Shown: positions 53,366 through 62,625 of the stretch, in pieces
How positions within the stretch are numbered: position 1 is the first letter of the stretch
Layout of the letters: each line of letters begins with the position of its first letter
Source of the DNA: Amycolatopsis thailandensis
GTDB lineage: Bacteria > Actinomycetota > Actinomycetes > Mycobacteriales > Pseudonocardiaceae
Length of the DNA stretch: 64,000 bases
Assembly (NCBI RefSeq): GCF_002234405.1
Contig: NZ_NMQT01000075.1
Coordinates: 20,914 to 84,913 of the forward strand
Direction: 5' to 3'
The notes under the pieces: model-generated
The model's input: the letters and a program-made list of their open reading frames with translations, nothing else
What the model was told of the DNA's origin: nothing
Database searches by the model: none
Made by a program: the position numbers and the translations under genes

Positions 53366-54406
53366 GTGACGCGGGTGGGGGCTCGACCAGAGGAAGACGG
53401 CAGGCCGACGCTGGAAGACGTCGCCGCGTCCGCCGGGGTCAGCCGGTCGACGGCGTCCCGGGCGCTGAACGACGACGGCTACGTCAGCGCGCGTTCGCGA
53501 GAGAGGGTCCAGGCCGCTGCCCGCGAACTGGGCTACTCCCCGAACCAGGCGGCGCGGTCCCTGGTGACCAGGCGGACCGGGGCGGTCGCGGTCGTGCTGT
53601 CGGAGCCGGAGGCACGGCTGCTCGACGACCCGTACCGCACCGCGGTCATGCGAGCGGGCTATCGAGAACTCGCCGACGTCGGCTGCCAGATGGTCTTGAT
53701 CTTCAGCGACACCCGGGAGGACCTCGAACGCACGGTGCGGTTCCTGGACGGCGGGCATGTCGACGGCGTGCTGGTGTTCGCGCCGCACCGGACCGACCCG
53801 CTGCCCAAGGCGTTGCGGCAGTTGAGGATCCCGGTGGTGTACGGCGGGCAGGCGGCCGGGCTCAAACGTGGTGTCCACGTCGTCGACTTCGACAACGAGG
53901 GCGGCGCGAAGCTGGCGGTCGCGCATCTGGTCGAGTCCGGGCATCGCCGGATCGCCACGATCGCCGGCCCGCAAGACCAGAGCGCGGCGATCGACCGGCT
54001 TTCCGGCTGGCGCAAGACCCTGCTCGACGCGGGACTCGACCCGACGGGCCTGGTCGAAGAAGGCGACTTCACGCTGACAGGCGGGGCGAAGGGGATGTCG
54101 AACCTGCTCGCGCGGCGTCCCGACCTCGACGCCGTCTTCGTGGCGAGCGACATGATGGCCCTCGGCGCGCTCCGCACCCTGCATTCCGCCGGACGGCGGA
54201 TCCCGTCGGACGTCGCGGTCGTCAGCTTCGACGACAACGCGACGCTGGCACCGGAGATGGACCCGCCGCTGACGTCGGTCCACCAGGATCCGCGGGAGCA
54301 GGTCCACGCGATGGTCGAGACGCTGCTCGCGGTGATGGACGACCGTGATCTCAAGCCCCGCCAGCGGATCTTGCCGGTCTCGCTCACGCGTCGCGCCTCC
54401 AGCTGA
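53366..54406 (+). CDS. cebR: LacI-family repressor (CebR-like)
   Basis: 346 residues from GTG 53366 (GAAGGG, 5-base spacing). GTG 53360 is also possible. The HTH plus hinge (about 13-65) reads LEDVAASAGVSRSTASRALNDDGYVSARSRERVQAAARELGYSPNQAARSL. The periplasmic-binding-like domain spans about 72-346 (VFVASDMMALGALRTLHSAGRRIPSDVAVVSFDD). It is divergent from cebE. Two CebR boxes in the interval and the locus order identify it as the probable cellobiose-responsive repressor. Confidence 0.9.
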   Translation: MTRVGARPEEDGRPTLEDVAASAGVSRSTASRALNDDGYVSARSRERVQAAARELGYSPNQAARSLVTRRTGAVAVVLSEPEARLLDDPYRTAVMRAGYRELADVGCQMVLIFSDTREDLERTVRFLDGGHVDGVLVFAPHRTDPLPKALRQLRIPVVYGGQAAGLKRGVHVVDFDNEGGAKLAVAHLVESGHRRIATIAGPQDQSAAIDRLSGWRKTLLDAGLDPTGLVEEGDFTLTGGAKGMSNLLARRPDLDAVFVASDMMALGALRTLHSAGRRIPSDVAVVSFDDNATLAPEMDPPLTSVHQDPREQVHAMVETLLAVMDDRDLKPRQRILPVSLTRRASS

Positions 54407-54496
54407 ATTCGATCTCGGTCTTCCTCCTGGTGACGATTTACGAGATCGTCGAGGAGTCGGTCATCAGCCGACGGTCCCTCATCGGGAGGTAACGCA

Positions 54497-57400
54497 GTGC
54501 CGCGCATACGCCTCGTCGTCTTGAGCCTGATGGTCGCCGCCGGGTCCCTGGCAGGCGCCGGATCGCCCGCCGCCGCCGACGGACCACCAGGAGACGTCCA
54601 GTCCTACCTCGACGATCCACGGAAAGTGGCGGAAGGACAGGAGCCGGCGCATGCCTTCCTGCGCCCGTACGCCGACGTGTCCGCCGCCGCTCGCGGAGAC
54701 GAGCGGAGCCCGTACAGCCGCTCTCTCGACGGCAAATGGCGGATCGCGATGGCGGACAACCCGGCACAGGTCCCGGCGGGATTCCACGACGACGGTTACG
54801 ACGTGTCGAGCTGGCGCGAGGTGTCCGTGCCGCACACGTGGCAGACGGACGGCCTCGACCATCCGATCTTCCGCAACATCGCCACCGAGATCCAGCCCGA
54901 CGACCCGCCGCGCGTCCCGCGCGACGTCAACCCGACCGGCGCCTACGTCCGCGACTTCGACCTGCCCGCGGACTGGACGAAACGCGAGACGTTCCTTCGG
55001 TTCGACGGGGTGACGTCGGCGTACTTCGTCTGGGTCAACGGGAAGTACATCGGCTACGACCAGGGCGGCTACACGCCGGCGGAGTTCGACATCTCGTCCG
55101 CGTTGAGGCCGGGGCCGAACCGGATCGCCGTGCAGGTGCACCGCTGGAGCGCGGGCGCCTACCTGGAGGACGTCGACCAGTGGCGGTACTCGGGCATCTT
55201 CCGCTCGGTGACCCTGCATTCCGCACCGGGGACGTTCATCCAGGACGTCGGGCTGACGACCGACCTCGACGCGACCTACACCGACGCCACCCTCAAGGCC
55301 GCCGTCGAGGTCGCCACCAAACCCGGCGGGACGACGGGCAAGCACCGCGTCGGACTGAGCCTGCGCGACACGGCGGGCAAGGAAGTCGGGGTCACGAGCG
55401 GCGAAGTCGAGGCAGGCGGCAAGACGTCGCTGAGCCTGCCCGTCCGCGACCCCGCGAAATGGACCGACGAGACACCGAACCTCTACACGGCCGTCCTCAC
55501 GCTGACCGCGCCCGACGGCCGGGTCACGCACATCACCAGCGAGACGGTCGGGTTCCGCGAGATCGAGATCCGCGACAAACAGCTGCTGGTCAACGGGAAG
55601 CGCGTGCTGTTCAAGGGCGTCAACCGCGCGGAGACCGATCCCGATCACGGCAGGTACGTGCCTCGTGCCGCGCAGGAGCGCGACGTCGCGCTGATGAAGC
55701 AGCTCAACGTCAACGCCGTCCGTACCTCGCATTACCCGTCCGACCCCTACTTCTACGAACTGGCCGACCGGAACGGGCTCTGGATCGACGACGAGATCGA
55801 CATCGAGACCCACAACCACGAGAACTGCGCGAGCTACTGCCAGGCGAACGACCCGGCCTGGCGTGACGCGTTCTTCGACCGCATGATCGGCATGGTCGAG
55901 CGGGACAAGAACCATCCGAGCGTCTTCCTCTGGGACACCGGCAACGAGGCCGGTCTCGGCGCGCATCACTTCGCGCTGGCGGACTGGCTGAAGGCGAACG
56001 AGCCGACCCGGCCGATCTACCACCAGTCCAACAGCCCCGACGGCGACGCGCCCTTCGCCGACGTCTGGGGGCCGAGGTACCCGTCCCCGGAGAAGTTCGC
56101 CGAACAGGCGAAGAGCACGACGAAACCGCTGATCTTCGGCGAGTACGCCCACGCGATGGGCAACAGCCTGGGGAACTTCCGGGAGTTCTGGGACACGATC
56201 CGGGCGAATCCGCAGACCCAGGGCGGGTTCATTTGGGATTGGGCGGAGCAGAACATCCGGCAGCGGATTCGGACCACGCCGGATTCGTCCGGCAACGGCA
56301 TCTCGGCGCACGTGACCGGCAAGCCGGATCTCGTCGACGGTCATCGAGGCAAGGCGCTGGCCCTGTCCGGATTCGACGATTTCGTCGAGGTCTACCGCGA
56401 CCGGAAACTCGACATCACCGGTAAGGCACTGACCCTCGACGCCTGGGTGAAGCCGGGGAAGTGGACCGGTGACTTCCGCATCCTCGGCAAGGGCGACCAC
56501 CAGTACGCGCTGAAGATGAAGACGAAGGACACCCTGGAGTTCTTCATCCACAGTGGAACTTGGCAGGCGGTCCAGGCCAAGGTGCCCGCCGACTTCTACG
56601 GTGACTGGCACCGGGTTAGTGGTACGTATGACGGCACGGCCCTGCGGCTCTACCTCGACGGCAAGGAGATCGGGAGCAAGCCGTTCACCGGCGCGATCGA
56701 CTCTTCTTCGGCCGAGGTCAACGTCGGCCGTGACTTCGAGACGTCGTGGAACGACCCGTCGAACATCGGCTGGATGGGACGAGGCGCCGTCGACGACGTC
56801 CGCATCTACGACAAGCCACTGTCCGCCGCGGAGTTGTCCGGTGCCAATCCGGTGGGTGGCGCTGTTTTGGCGCTGGACTTCGACAGCGTGGCGGACCAGG
56901 GGACTCATCTGTCCTACGGCTCCAGTCTGTCCGGTGTGGACGGTCTGATCGGCTCGGACCGTTCGGCGCAACCGGAGACCGCGCAGATGGCGTGGGCGCA
57001 CCAGCCGCTCCGGTTCGCCTACTCCGGCGGCGCGTTGTCGGTGACCAGTGAACGGCAGTTCAAGGGCACCGACGAGCTGAACCTGCGGTGGCGGATCTCC
57101 GAAGGCTCTCGAACCGTGACGCGCGGCGAGCAGCCGTTGCGGGTCGGTGCCGGTTCGACCGGACAGATCTCCCTGCCGGTGCCGCCGAATCCCGCGGACC
57201 GCGAGCGGTTCCTCACCGTCGAGGCCGTGACGACCCAGGGCGAGCCCATGCTCGCGCGAGGTCATGTCCTGGCGCACGACCAGTTCTCCCTGGGTGGGAA
57301 GCGAGTCCCGGGCCTGGACCGCACGCCGCTCGAGGGGAAGTCCGTCGACGTCGTCGAAGACGCGGCTTCGGTGACAGCTTCGGCGGCCGGGGTCGTGTAC

Positions 57401-58246
57401 GAAGTGGACAAAGCCACCGGCGCGCTGACGTCCATCCGGCATCAGGGCAAGGAACTGCTCACCGGCGGGCCGAAGCTCGACGCGTGGCGGGCACCCATCA
57501 GCAACGAGACCTTCGCCTGGGGCCGGGCCGAGGGTGAGGACTGGCGCAAGGCCGGGCTGGACCGGTTGAAGACCACCGTCACGGGGGTCCGGGTCGAGAA
57601 GGACGGCTCGCGAAGCGTGCGGGTGATCGTGGACAGCCGGGTCGCGGCGCCGGACGTCACCGGGGCGTGGTTCGACCAGACGATGACCTACACCGTCGAC
57701 CGGACCGGGACCTTGAGTCTCGGGAATCGCGTAGTGCCGCAGGGGAGCGTGCGCACTCTGCCGTACCTGCCCCGGATCGGTGTCTCGCTGGCGGTGCCGG
57801 ACCGCTACGACCGCTTCGCCTGGTACGGGCGGAAGGCCGAGAGCTATGTCGACCGCAAGGACGGCACGCCGATCGGAGTGCAGTCGAGCACGGTGGATCA
57901 GCAATACGTCGAGTACCACCGGCCGCAGGATCACGGCAATCACACCGACAGCCGGTGGGCGCTGCTCACCGACGGCCGGACCGGCGGCCTGCTGGTCGGG
58001 GGAGCGAACGACGTCAGCGTGACGCCGTTCGACGACCTCGACCGGGCGGCGTATCCGTTCCAGTTGCAACGCAACAAGGGCTGGTTCACCCTGCACGCGA
58101 GCCACGCGGTGACCGGGGTCGGGGACACGCCCAACCCGGTGCGGGAACGCAGTCAGGTGCGGCAGGACCGCACCTACGAGTACACGCTGTCGCTGCGGCC
58201 ACTGACGTCGCAGGAAGCGCGGGCGGGGCTGCCTGCCGGCGGCTGA
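54497..58246 (+). CDS. secreted GH2 beta-galactosidase-type enzyme with LamG-like insert
   Basis: 1249 residues from GTG 54497 behind GGGAGGTAACGCA. Signal peptide about 1-28. The LacZ-type order is sugar-binding domain (about 75-235), immunoglobulin-like domain, and catalytic barrel with acid/base E484 in WDTGNEAGLG and nucleophile E549 in FGEYAHAMGNS. A LamG/concanavalin-like domain (about 615-785: GKALALSGFDDFVEVYRDRK, HRVSGTYDGTALRLYLDGKEIG, DDVRIYDKPLSAAEL) is inserted before the C-terminal Bgal small-chain domain (about 890-1240). It shares strand with cebR (90-base gap). Its extracellular substrate is uncertain. Confidence 0.9.
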   Translation: MPRIRLVVLSLMVAAGSLAGAGSPAAADGPPGDVQSYLDDPRKVAEGQEPAHAFLRPYADVSAAARGDERSPYSRSLDGKWRIAMADNPAQVPAGFHDDGYDVSSWREVSVPHTWQTDGLDHPIFRNIATEIQPDDPPRVPRDVNPTGAYVRDFDLPADWTKRETFLRFDGVTSAYFVWVNGKYIGYDQGGYTPAEFDISSALRPGPNRIAVQVHRWSAGAYLEDVDQWRYSGIFRSVTLHSAPGTFIQDVGLTTDLDATYTDATLKAAVEVATKPGGTTGKHRVGLSLRDTAGKEVGVTSGEVEAGGKTSLSLPVRDPAKWTDETPNLYTAVLTLTAPDGRVTHITSETVGFREIEIRDKQLLVNGKRVLFKGVNRAETDPDHGRYVPRAAQERDVALMKQLNVNAVRTSHYPSDPYFYELADRNGLWIDDEIDIETHNHENCASYCQANDPAWRDAFFDRMIGMVERDKNHPSVFLWDTGNEAGLGAHHFALADWLKANEPTRPIYHQSNSPDGDAPFADVWGPRYPSPEKFAEQAKSTTKPLIFGEYAHAMGNSLGNFREFWDTIRANPQTQGGFIWDWAEQNIRQRIRTTPDSSGNGISAHVTGKPDLVDGHRGKALALSGFDDFVEVYRDRKLDITGKALTLDAWVKPGKWTGDFRILGKGDHQYALKMKTKDTLEFFIHSGTWQAVQAKVPADFYGDWHRVSGTYDGTALRLYLDGKEIGSKPFTGAIDSSSAEVNVGRDFETSWNDPSNIGWMGRGAVDDVRIYDKPLSAAELSGANPVGGAVLALDFDSVADQGTHLSYGSSLSGVDGLIGSDRSAQPETAQMAWAHQPLRFAYSGGALSVTSERQFKGTDELNLRWRISEGSRTVTRGEQPLRVGAGSTGQISLPVPPNPADRERFLTVEAVTTQGEPMLARGHVLAHDQFSLGGKRVPGLDRTPLEGKSVDVVEDAASVTASAAGVVYEVDKATGALTSIRHQGKELLTGGPKLDAWRAPISNETFAWGRAEGEDWRKAGLDRLKTTVTGVRVEKDGSRSVRVIVDSRVAAPDVTGAWFDQTMTYTVDRTGTLSLGNRVVPQGSVRTLPYLPRIGVSLAVPDRYDRFAWYGRKAESYVDRKDGTPIGVQSSTVDQQYVEYHRPQDHGNHTDSRWALLTDGRTGGLLVGGANDVSVTPFDDLDRAAYPFQLQRNKGWFTLHASHAVTGVGDTPNPVRERSQVRQDRTYEYTLSLRPLTSQEARAGLPAGG

Positions 58247-58265
58247 TCTCCGGCGGTCGGGTGGT

Positions 58266-58318
58266 GTCGCGAAAGCCACGTTCGGGACGTCAGGTGTCCC
58301 GAACGTGGCTCTCGCGAC
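58266..58318. repeat. inverted repeat, GTCGCGAAAGCCACG family
   Basis: GTCGCGAAAGCCACGTTCGG at 58266 onward pairs with the segment 58296-58318 with one mismatch. It lies between convergent genes (58246 and 58343), where it may serve as terminator for both. Confidence 0.85.
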
Positions 58319-58342
58319 TCTCGTTCGCGAGAAATCATCCGA

Positions 58343-58978
58343 CTAGCGGAAAAGCTTGTAATTGAGCACGATGTAGCCGGAATTGTCGTCGATCTTGACG
58401 TCATTGACGCCGATCCAGCCGACCGTCCCCTTGGACGTCCTCAAGCAATGTTTCCCGCCGGTCGAAATCACCTCCGGCCCCGGGACCACGTCCTTTCCCT
58501 CGGAAACGATCTTCGGGCATGCCACTTTGGCTTCCTGCTCGGTTCCGTAGTAGTAGAACAAGCCCGAACGATTGGACGTCAGATTGCCCCCGTCGTAGAA
58601 GAGGTCGATATCGCCATTGGGCCCCGTGGCGGAGACCGGGGCGACGCGGGATCCGTCGAGGTCGGCCCCCGTGCCCGCATCGATCTTGACCTGCTCGGGG
58701 ACGCCTTCGGCAGGCTTGTCCTCCTGCGGTTGTGTGCCGGAGGCGGCTTGCGACGACGACCCGGACGTGGACGGCGAACCTTGGGCCTCGGCGCCTTTCG
58801 CCGGTTGCGAACCGGTGTTGATGAGTGCCACGACTATCGCGCCGACCAGGCCCAACACCGCGGTTATCGCGGCCGCCATAATCGCTCCGCGCCGACTGAC
58901 AAGCGCCGCGGTCACGGCTGGATCCGAGGTCTTTCCGGCCCGGTCGGTTTTGGACTTGACATGGTCGTTGTTCGTCAC
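58343..58978 (-). CDS. membrane-anchored protein of unknown function
   Basis: 211 residues: a polar cytosolic N-terminus (about 1-32), one membrane helix (GAIMAAAITAVLGLVGAIVVALI), a Ser/Gln/Pro-rich stalk (about 55-92), and a C-terminal beta-rich domain with FYDGGNLTSNRSGLFYYYG, ACPKIVSEGKDV and HCLRTSKGTVGWIGVNDVKI. Two Cys could form a disulfide outside the cell. No family recognised. It resembles small exported sensor-like proteins seen beside effector or FtsH-type systems, but that is only an impression. Its ATG region lies divergent from 59232. Confidence 0.72.
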   Translation of the reverse strand: MTNNDHVKSKTDRAGKTSDPAVTAALVSRRGAIMAAAITAVLGLVGAIVVALINTGSQPAKGAEAQGSPSTSGSSSQAASGTQPQEDKPAEGVPEQVKIDAGTGADLDGSRVAPVSATGPNGDIDLFYDGGNLTSNRSGLFYYYGTEQEAKVACPKIVSEGKDVVPGPEVISTGGKHCLRTSKGTVGWIGVNDVKIDDNSGYIVLNYKLFR

Positions 58979-59231
58979 ATTGTCTCCCCTGTCGAAAATA
59001 TGCCGGAGGAGATTACAACAAGATCGAAGAGAGACGCGGGTGGCCGTTCGTGAGCGACATTGAAACCTCTGGTGATTTGGTCATCGCGCGCTCGATTCAC
59101 TCCACAGGGCTAAAGTTTCGGTGTCGGAACACGTACGGGCCGCCGCTGTCCGGGTGATGTCGGGCCGCGCCCGGTGTCTCGACCCTTGTAGTCGCTAGTC
59201 TTGATCTTCGACTGCGAGGGAGACTGAATTC

Positions 59232-59636
59232 ATGGCGGAATGGGCCGATCTGGTCGCGTTCGTACGGCACGAATATCGGGTGGTTAAGGACGAACCGGAC
59301 GAAATTCGCATCCGGTTGTCCTACGGCGACGACGATTTCGAGGAGCGGGCCCAGACCGTGGTCATCGCTCGGGAGATCTTCGACCGCCGCGAGGACTGGG
59401 TGCAGATCGCGACGCCGTTCGCGCGGGTCGACGAGGTCGACCTGGCGACCGTGCTGACCGAGATCGGCAACACGATCGTCGTCGGGGGACTGGTGGTCAT
59501 GGGAGACCATCTGGTGCTGCGCCATTCCCTGCCGCTGGTGAACCTCGACATCAACGAGTTCACCGACCCGCTCGAACTCGTCGCCGGTTCGGCGGAGCTG
59601 TTGGAACAGCAGTTCACCGGACGCGACGACTACTGA
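59232..59636 (+). CDS. hypothetical protein, YbjN/chaperone-like fold
   Basis: 134 residues, acidic, no membrane segment: MAEWADLVAFVRHEYRVV, then IRIRLSYGDDDFEERAQTVVIAREIFDRREDWVQIATPFARVDEVDLATVL and HLVLRHSLPLVNLDINEF. The alternating strands plus a C-terminal helix resemble the YbjN/type III chaperone-like fold. ATG 59232 follows GAGGGAG. It overlaps the next gene by 23 bases in convergent orientation. Confidence 0.72.
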   Translation: MAEWADLVAFVRHEYRVVKDEPDEIRIRLSYGDDDFEERAQTVVIAREIFDRREDWVQIATPFARVDEVDLATVLTEIGNTIVVGGLVVMGDHLVLRHSLPLVNLDINEFTDPLELVAGSAELLEQQFTGRDDY

Positions 59637-60168
59637 CCTCGGCGACCTCTTCGAAGGAGGTCACGCGTTCGCATTCCTCTTCGGTGAGCTTGTTGATCGC
59701 TGCCCGGTACGCCTGCGCTTGGGTCGTACTGGGCAGTTCACCGGCGAGGAGCCCCGGAAGCCCGAGTTCGAAGCCGCACCTGGCCCGCGCACCGTAGCGG
59801 TGCCGGGTGCGGGCGACGGCGGTGGCGACACGAAGCCCGTGCTCGGTCCCCGGCGGCGTCGCCGGCCTGTCGGTCTCGATCGCCGCGAACCGGAACCCGT
59901 TGGCCTGATCGCACTGTCCGCAGCCGGTGGGACCCGAACCGAGTCCGTCGCCGCAGCTGGCGCAGCGCAGCCTGTCGAGAGCGGCGTCGACCACTCGCCA
60001 TTCGAACGCGGAGGTGTCGGCGAGGACCATTTCGGCGAGGTCGGATTCTTCCTTGCCGCCGGTGGTGACGCCGTATTCCGCGAGGAACAGCCGCCAGCGA
60101 TCGTCGATGGTCGCTTCGACGGTCAGCAAGGCCTCGGCGGGACGGCCGCCGCGCGGAAGAGCGGTCAT
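59614..60168 (-). CDS. hypothetical protein with a Cys4 zinc ribbon
   Basis: 184 residues. The middle contains LRCASCGDGLGSGPTGCGQCDQANGF, two CxxC pairs 13 residues apart that would bind zinc. The N-half (about 1-62) is helical (RWRLFLAEYGVTTGG...WRVVDAALDRL) and the C-terminal part ends in a helix (AQAYRAAINKLTEEECERV). It may be a nucleic-acid or protein-binding adaptor. Family unknown to me. It is followed on its strand by nothing, and shares strand with the membrane gene at 60209. Confidence 0.7.
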   Translation of the reverse strand: MTALPRGGRPAEALLTVEATIDDRWRLFLAEYGVTTGGKEESDLAEMVLADTSAFEWRVVDAALDRLRCASCGDGLGSGPTGCGQCDQANGFRFAAIETDRPATPPGTEHGLRVATAVARTRHRYGARARCGFELGLPGLLAGELPSTTQAQAYRAAINKLTEEECERVTSFEEVAEVSSRRVR

Positions 60169-60208
60169 GAATCGGGACTTTAAGGGGCTTTCGGCCTGAT
60201 CGCGATCG

Positions 60209-60973
60209 CTATTTGGCGCTGAGCAGGGTGTCGGCGTCGATGCAGAGATGGCCGTCTTGGGAAACGACCGTCAGCTCGTGGGTTTCCGTGGGGGAGGGGC
60301 GGCCGTCGCGGTAGTGCAGCGTGATGCGGACCCGGACGGTCTTCGCGGAGGTGGCCGACGCGCTGTGGACGTCCACCGCGCTGATCCGGCCCCAATGGGC
60401 TTCGTAATCGCTCAGGCCGCGGCGCTGGAGGTTCGGCCCGATGAGCGGCCAGCCCGCCTTGGTATCCGGCATCAGCCGGTAGTAGCCGGTGACGAACATG
60501 GCGATGTCCTCGTTCGCGGCCGCCCTTGGCACGGTGGACGTCGTGGTGGGGACCGGGAGCGTGGTGGTCGTCGACGACGGTGGCGGGGTCGGGCGCGGCT
60601 CGATCACGGCGGGAAGCGGGGTGCCGGCGGTCTGGATGGAGCCCGCGAAGTGCACGCCCACGAAAATGGCCGCCAGCAAAGAACCCGACACGCCCAGGAT
60701 CAGGAACACCAGCCAGACGTTGACCTGCGATTGGTGGACGTTGTAGACGTTCGTCGTGCCGCCGGATTTCGCGTCGCCGCTCTCGCCGTCCCGGCGGCTG
60801 AGGACCTGCGAAATCCCGCTGATCAGCCCGGTCGCGACGGTGAAGGCGACGACGAGACCCCACGCCAGGAAACTGGTCTTGAGGTCGGTCGCGAAGTTGA
60901 TCGCGGTGCCGAGTGCGGCGGCGATGAAAGCGCCGAGCAAGGACCAGAACCATACAGAACCCGCCCGGTTCAC
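60209..60973 (-). CDS. membrane protein with Thr/Pro stalk and extracellular domain
   Basis: 254 residues. Membrane helices are at about 9-28 (WSLLGAFIAAALGTAINF), 36-58 (FLAWGLVVAFTVATGLISGI) and 84-107 (VNVWLVFLILGVSGSLLAAIFVGV). A 12-residue-scale motif GGTTNVYNVHQSQVNVW precedes the third, resembling the VYN-type repeats of effector-associated actinobacterial proteins. A PPPSSTTTTLPVPTTTSTVP stalk leads to a SnoaL/NTF2-like domain (about 155-254: MFVTGYYRLMPDTKAGWPLIG, VRVRITLHYRDGR). The start is GTG or ATG at 60973. Function unknown. Confidence 0.72.
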   Translation of the reverse strand: MNRAGSVWFWSLLGAFIAAALGTAINFATDLKTSFLAWGLVVAFTVATGLISGISQVLSRRDGESGDAKSGGTTNVYNVHQSQVNVWLVFLILGVSGSLLAAIFVGVHFAGSIQTAGTPLPAVIEPRPTPPPSSTTTTLPVPTTTSTVPRAAANEDIAMFVTGYYRLMPDTKAGWPLIGPNLQRRGLSDYEAHWGRISAVDVHSASATSAKTVRVRITLHYRDGRPSPTETHELTVVSQDGHLCIDADTLLSAK

Positions 60974-61071
60974 GATCGTCTCCTTCGCGTGCGGAAGCCG
61001 TCGGCTTACAACTCGCGAGGTGGCCGGACCTTGTTACCGCAGATGGCATCCGTGGCCCTATCGTGATCGGT

Positions 61072-62433
61072 ATGCGCGCACTGGGTGGAGCGGCTTCCAA
61101 ATGGGGTGGTCTCGTAGCCTTGCTCGCGGGATTCTTCGTGCTCCTGCTCGACACGACGATCGTCGCTGTGGCGAGCCCGAGGATCCAGGCCGACCTCGGC
61201 GGGGATGTCGCCGCGCTGTTCTGGGTGACGGCGGGCTACCTGCTGGCGTTCTCGGTCCCGCTGCTGGTCGCCGGGCGGCTCGGCGACCTCTTCGATCCGA
61301 AGCGCGTCTACCTGGTCGGCATGGCGGCCTTCGCGGTGTCCTCCGCGCTGTGCGGGCTCGCGCCCACGATCGAGTGGCTCATCGCCTTCAGGATCCTGCA
61401 AGGCCTGGCGGCGGCCGCGATGTCTCCTCAACCACTGACGCTGATCCGGCGGCTGTTCAACGAGGACGAGCGAGGTCGCGCTTTCGGCATCTGGGGTTCC
61501 GTCGCCGCCGCTGCCACGTTGCTCGGACCGATCCTGGGTGGGCTGCTGACGGCGAGCCTCGACTGGCGCTGGATCTTCCTGGTCAACGTTCCCCTCTGCG
61601 CCATCGCGGTCGTCATGGGAATCCGCCTGATTCCGGGCAGCCCCGGCGGTGTCGCCCGGTTCGACCTGATCGGTGCCGCGCTGAGCACGGCGGGCCTGAC
61701 TCTTCTCGTGTGGGCCCTGCTGTCCTGGGACGCGCTGTCATTGCCTGCCGCGGCGATCGCAGTCGCGCTGCTCGTCGGTTTCTGGATTCGAGAACGAGGC
61801 CAAGGCGCGGACGCGCTCGCACCCCTTCGGCTCTATCGCTCGTCCGGGTACCTGAACGCGAGCATCGCGATGGCGTCCCTCGGTGCGACTGTCCTCGCGA
61901 TGGCGCTCCCCATCATGCTGTACCTCCAAGAAGAACGCGGTTTCGGACCTTTCGAAGCCGCCGTGGCCCTCGCTCCGGACGCCGTCGTCGCGATCCTGCT
62001 GTCGCCCCCGGCCGGCCGCTGGGTCGATCGGGTGGGCGGGCGCCGACCGGCGACACTCGGCATGAGCCTGCTCGCGGTGAGCTTGCTGCTCATGGGTCTT
62101 GTCGTCGTGTCGGGCCTGAATCCTTGGTGGATAACGGTGGGAGCCGCGCTTCTGGGAGCCGCCAACGCCATGGCTTGGTCGCCGCTTTCCGCCATCGCGA
62201 TGGCTTCCGTGGATCCGGACGCGGCAGGTGGCGCTTCGGGTCTGTTCAATACGGTCAGGCAGGTGGGCGCGGTGGCGGGAGTGGCGGTGACCGGCGCGAT
62301 CCTGGCGGCGCTCGCGGCAAGGCCGGTCTTGGCTTTCGGTGTCGTTTTCGGGTTCATTCTTCTTGTTGCGGTCGGTGGTGTTGTCGCCGCGTTCCGGCTT
62401 CCTGCGCGGGTGCGGGCGGCGGCTTCGGTTTAA
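61072..62433 (+). CDS. MFS drug-resistance-type transporter (DHA2/14-TMS)
   Basis: 453 residues from ATG 61072 (GTG 61063 is possible). Motif D1, LLDTTIVAVASPRIQADLG, in helix 1 marks the DHA2 EmrB/QacA group. Motif A is GRLGDLFDPKRVYLVG, and motif C is GSVAAAATLLGPILGGLL (GPxLGG). About twelve to fourteen helices. It likely exports a small lipophilic compound by proton antiport. It is divergent from the gene at 60973 (98 bases between starts). Confidence 0.88.
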   Translation: MRALGGAASKWGGLVALLAGFFVLLLDTTIVAVASPRIQADLGGDVAALFWVTAGYLLAFSVPLLVAGRLGDLFDPKRVYLVGMAAFAVSSALCGLAPTIEWLIAFRILQGLAAAAMSPQPLTLIRRLFNEDERGRAFGIWGSVAAAATLLGPILGGLLTASLDWRWIFLVNVPLCAIAVVMGIRLIPGSPGGVARFDLIGAALSTAGLTLLVWALLSWDALSLPAAAIAVALLVGFWIRERGQGADALAPLRLYRSSGYLNASIAMASLGATVLAMALPIMLYLQEERGFGPFEAAVALAPDAVVAILLSPPAGRWVDRVGGRRPATLGMSLLAVSLLLMGLVVVSGLNPWWITVGAALLGAANAMAWSPLSAIAMASVDPDAAGGASGLFNTVRQVGAVAGVAVTGAILAALAARPVLAFGVVFGFILLVAVGGVVAAFRLPARVRAAASV

Positions 62434-62603
62434 GGATTTTCTGCGGTTTGATTGCTGTGTCTTGGTGATCGGCACTGGGCTGGTTTCGCTGTCTCTGCAT
62501 CCGCCGGGAGATGCGCCACGACGGACGTAAAGGTCTCAGCATGACAAGGCCTTTAATTCACTCGTCAGTGGGAAATGTGCCAGTTGATGGTGACCTAAAA
62601 TTA

Positions 62604-62617
62604 CGAACACGTGTTCG
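62604..62617 (+). promoter_or_regulatory. LexA (SOS) box
   Basis: CGAACACGTGTTCG, identical to the box at 44755-44768, 8 bases upstream of the GTG at 62626. Confidence 0.88.
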
Positions 62618-62625
62618 AAATTTGG

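Noticed and set aside
54479..58279. 1266-codon minus-strand open frame opposite the GH2 gene
   Set aside because: Shadow of a well-supported GH2 gene; its composition is Arg/Val-biased and no domain is visible.
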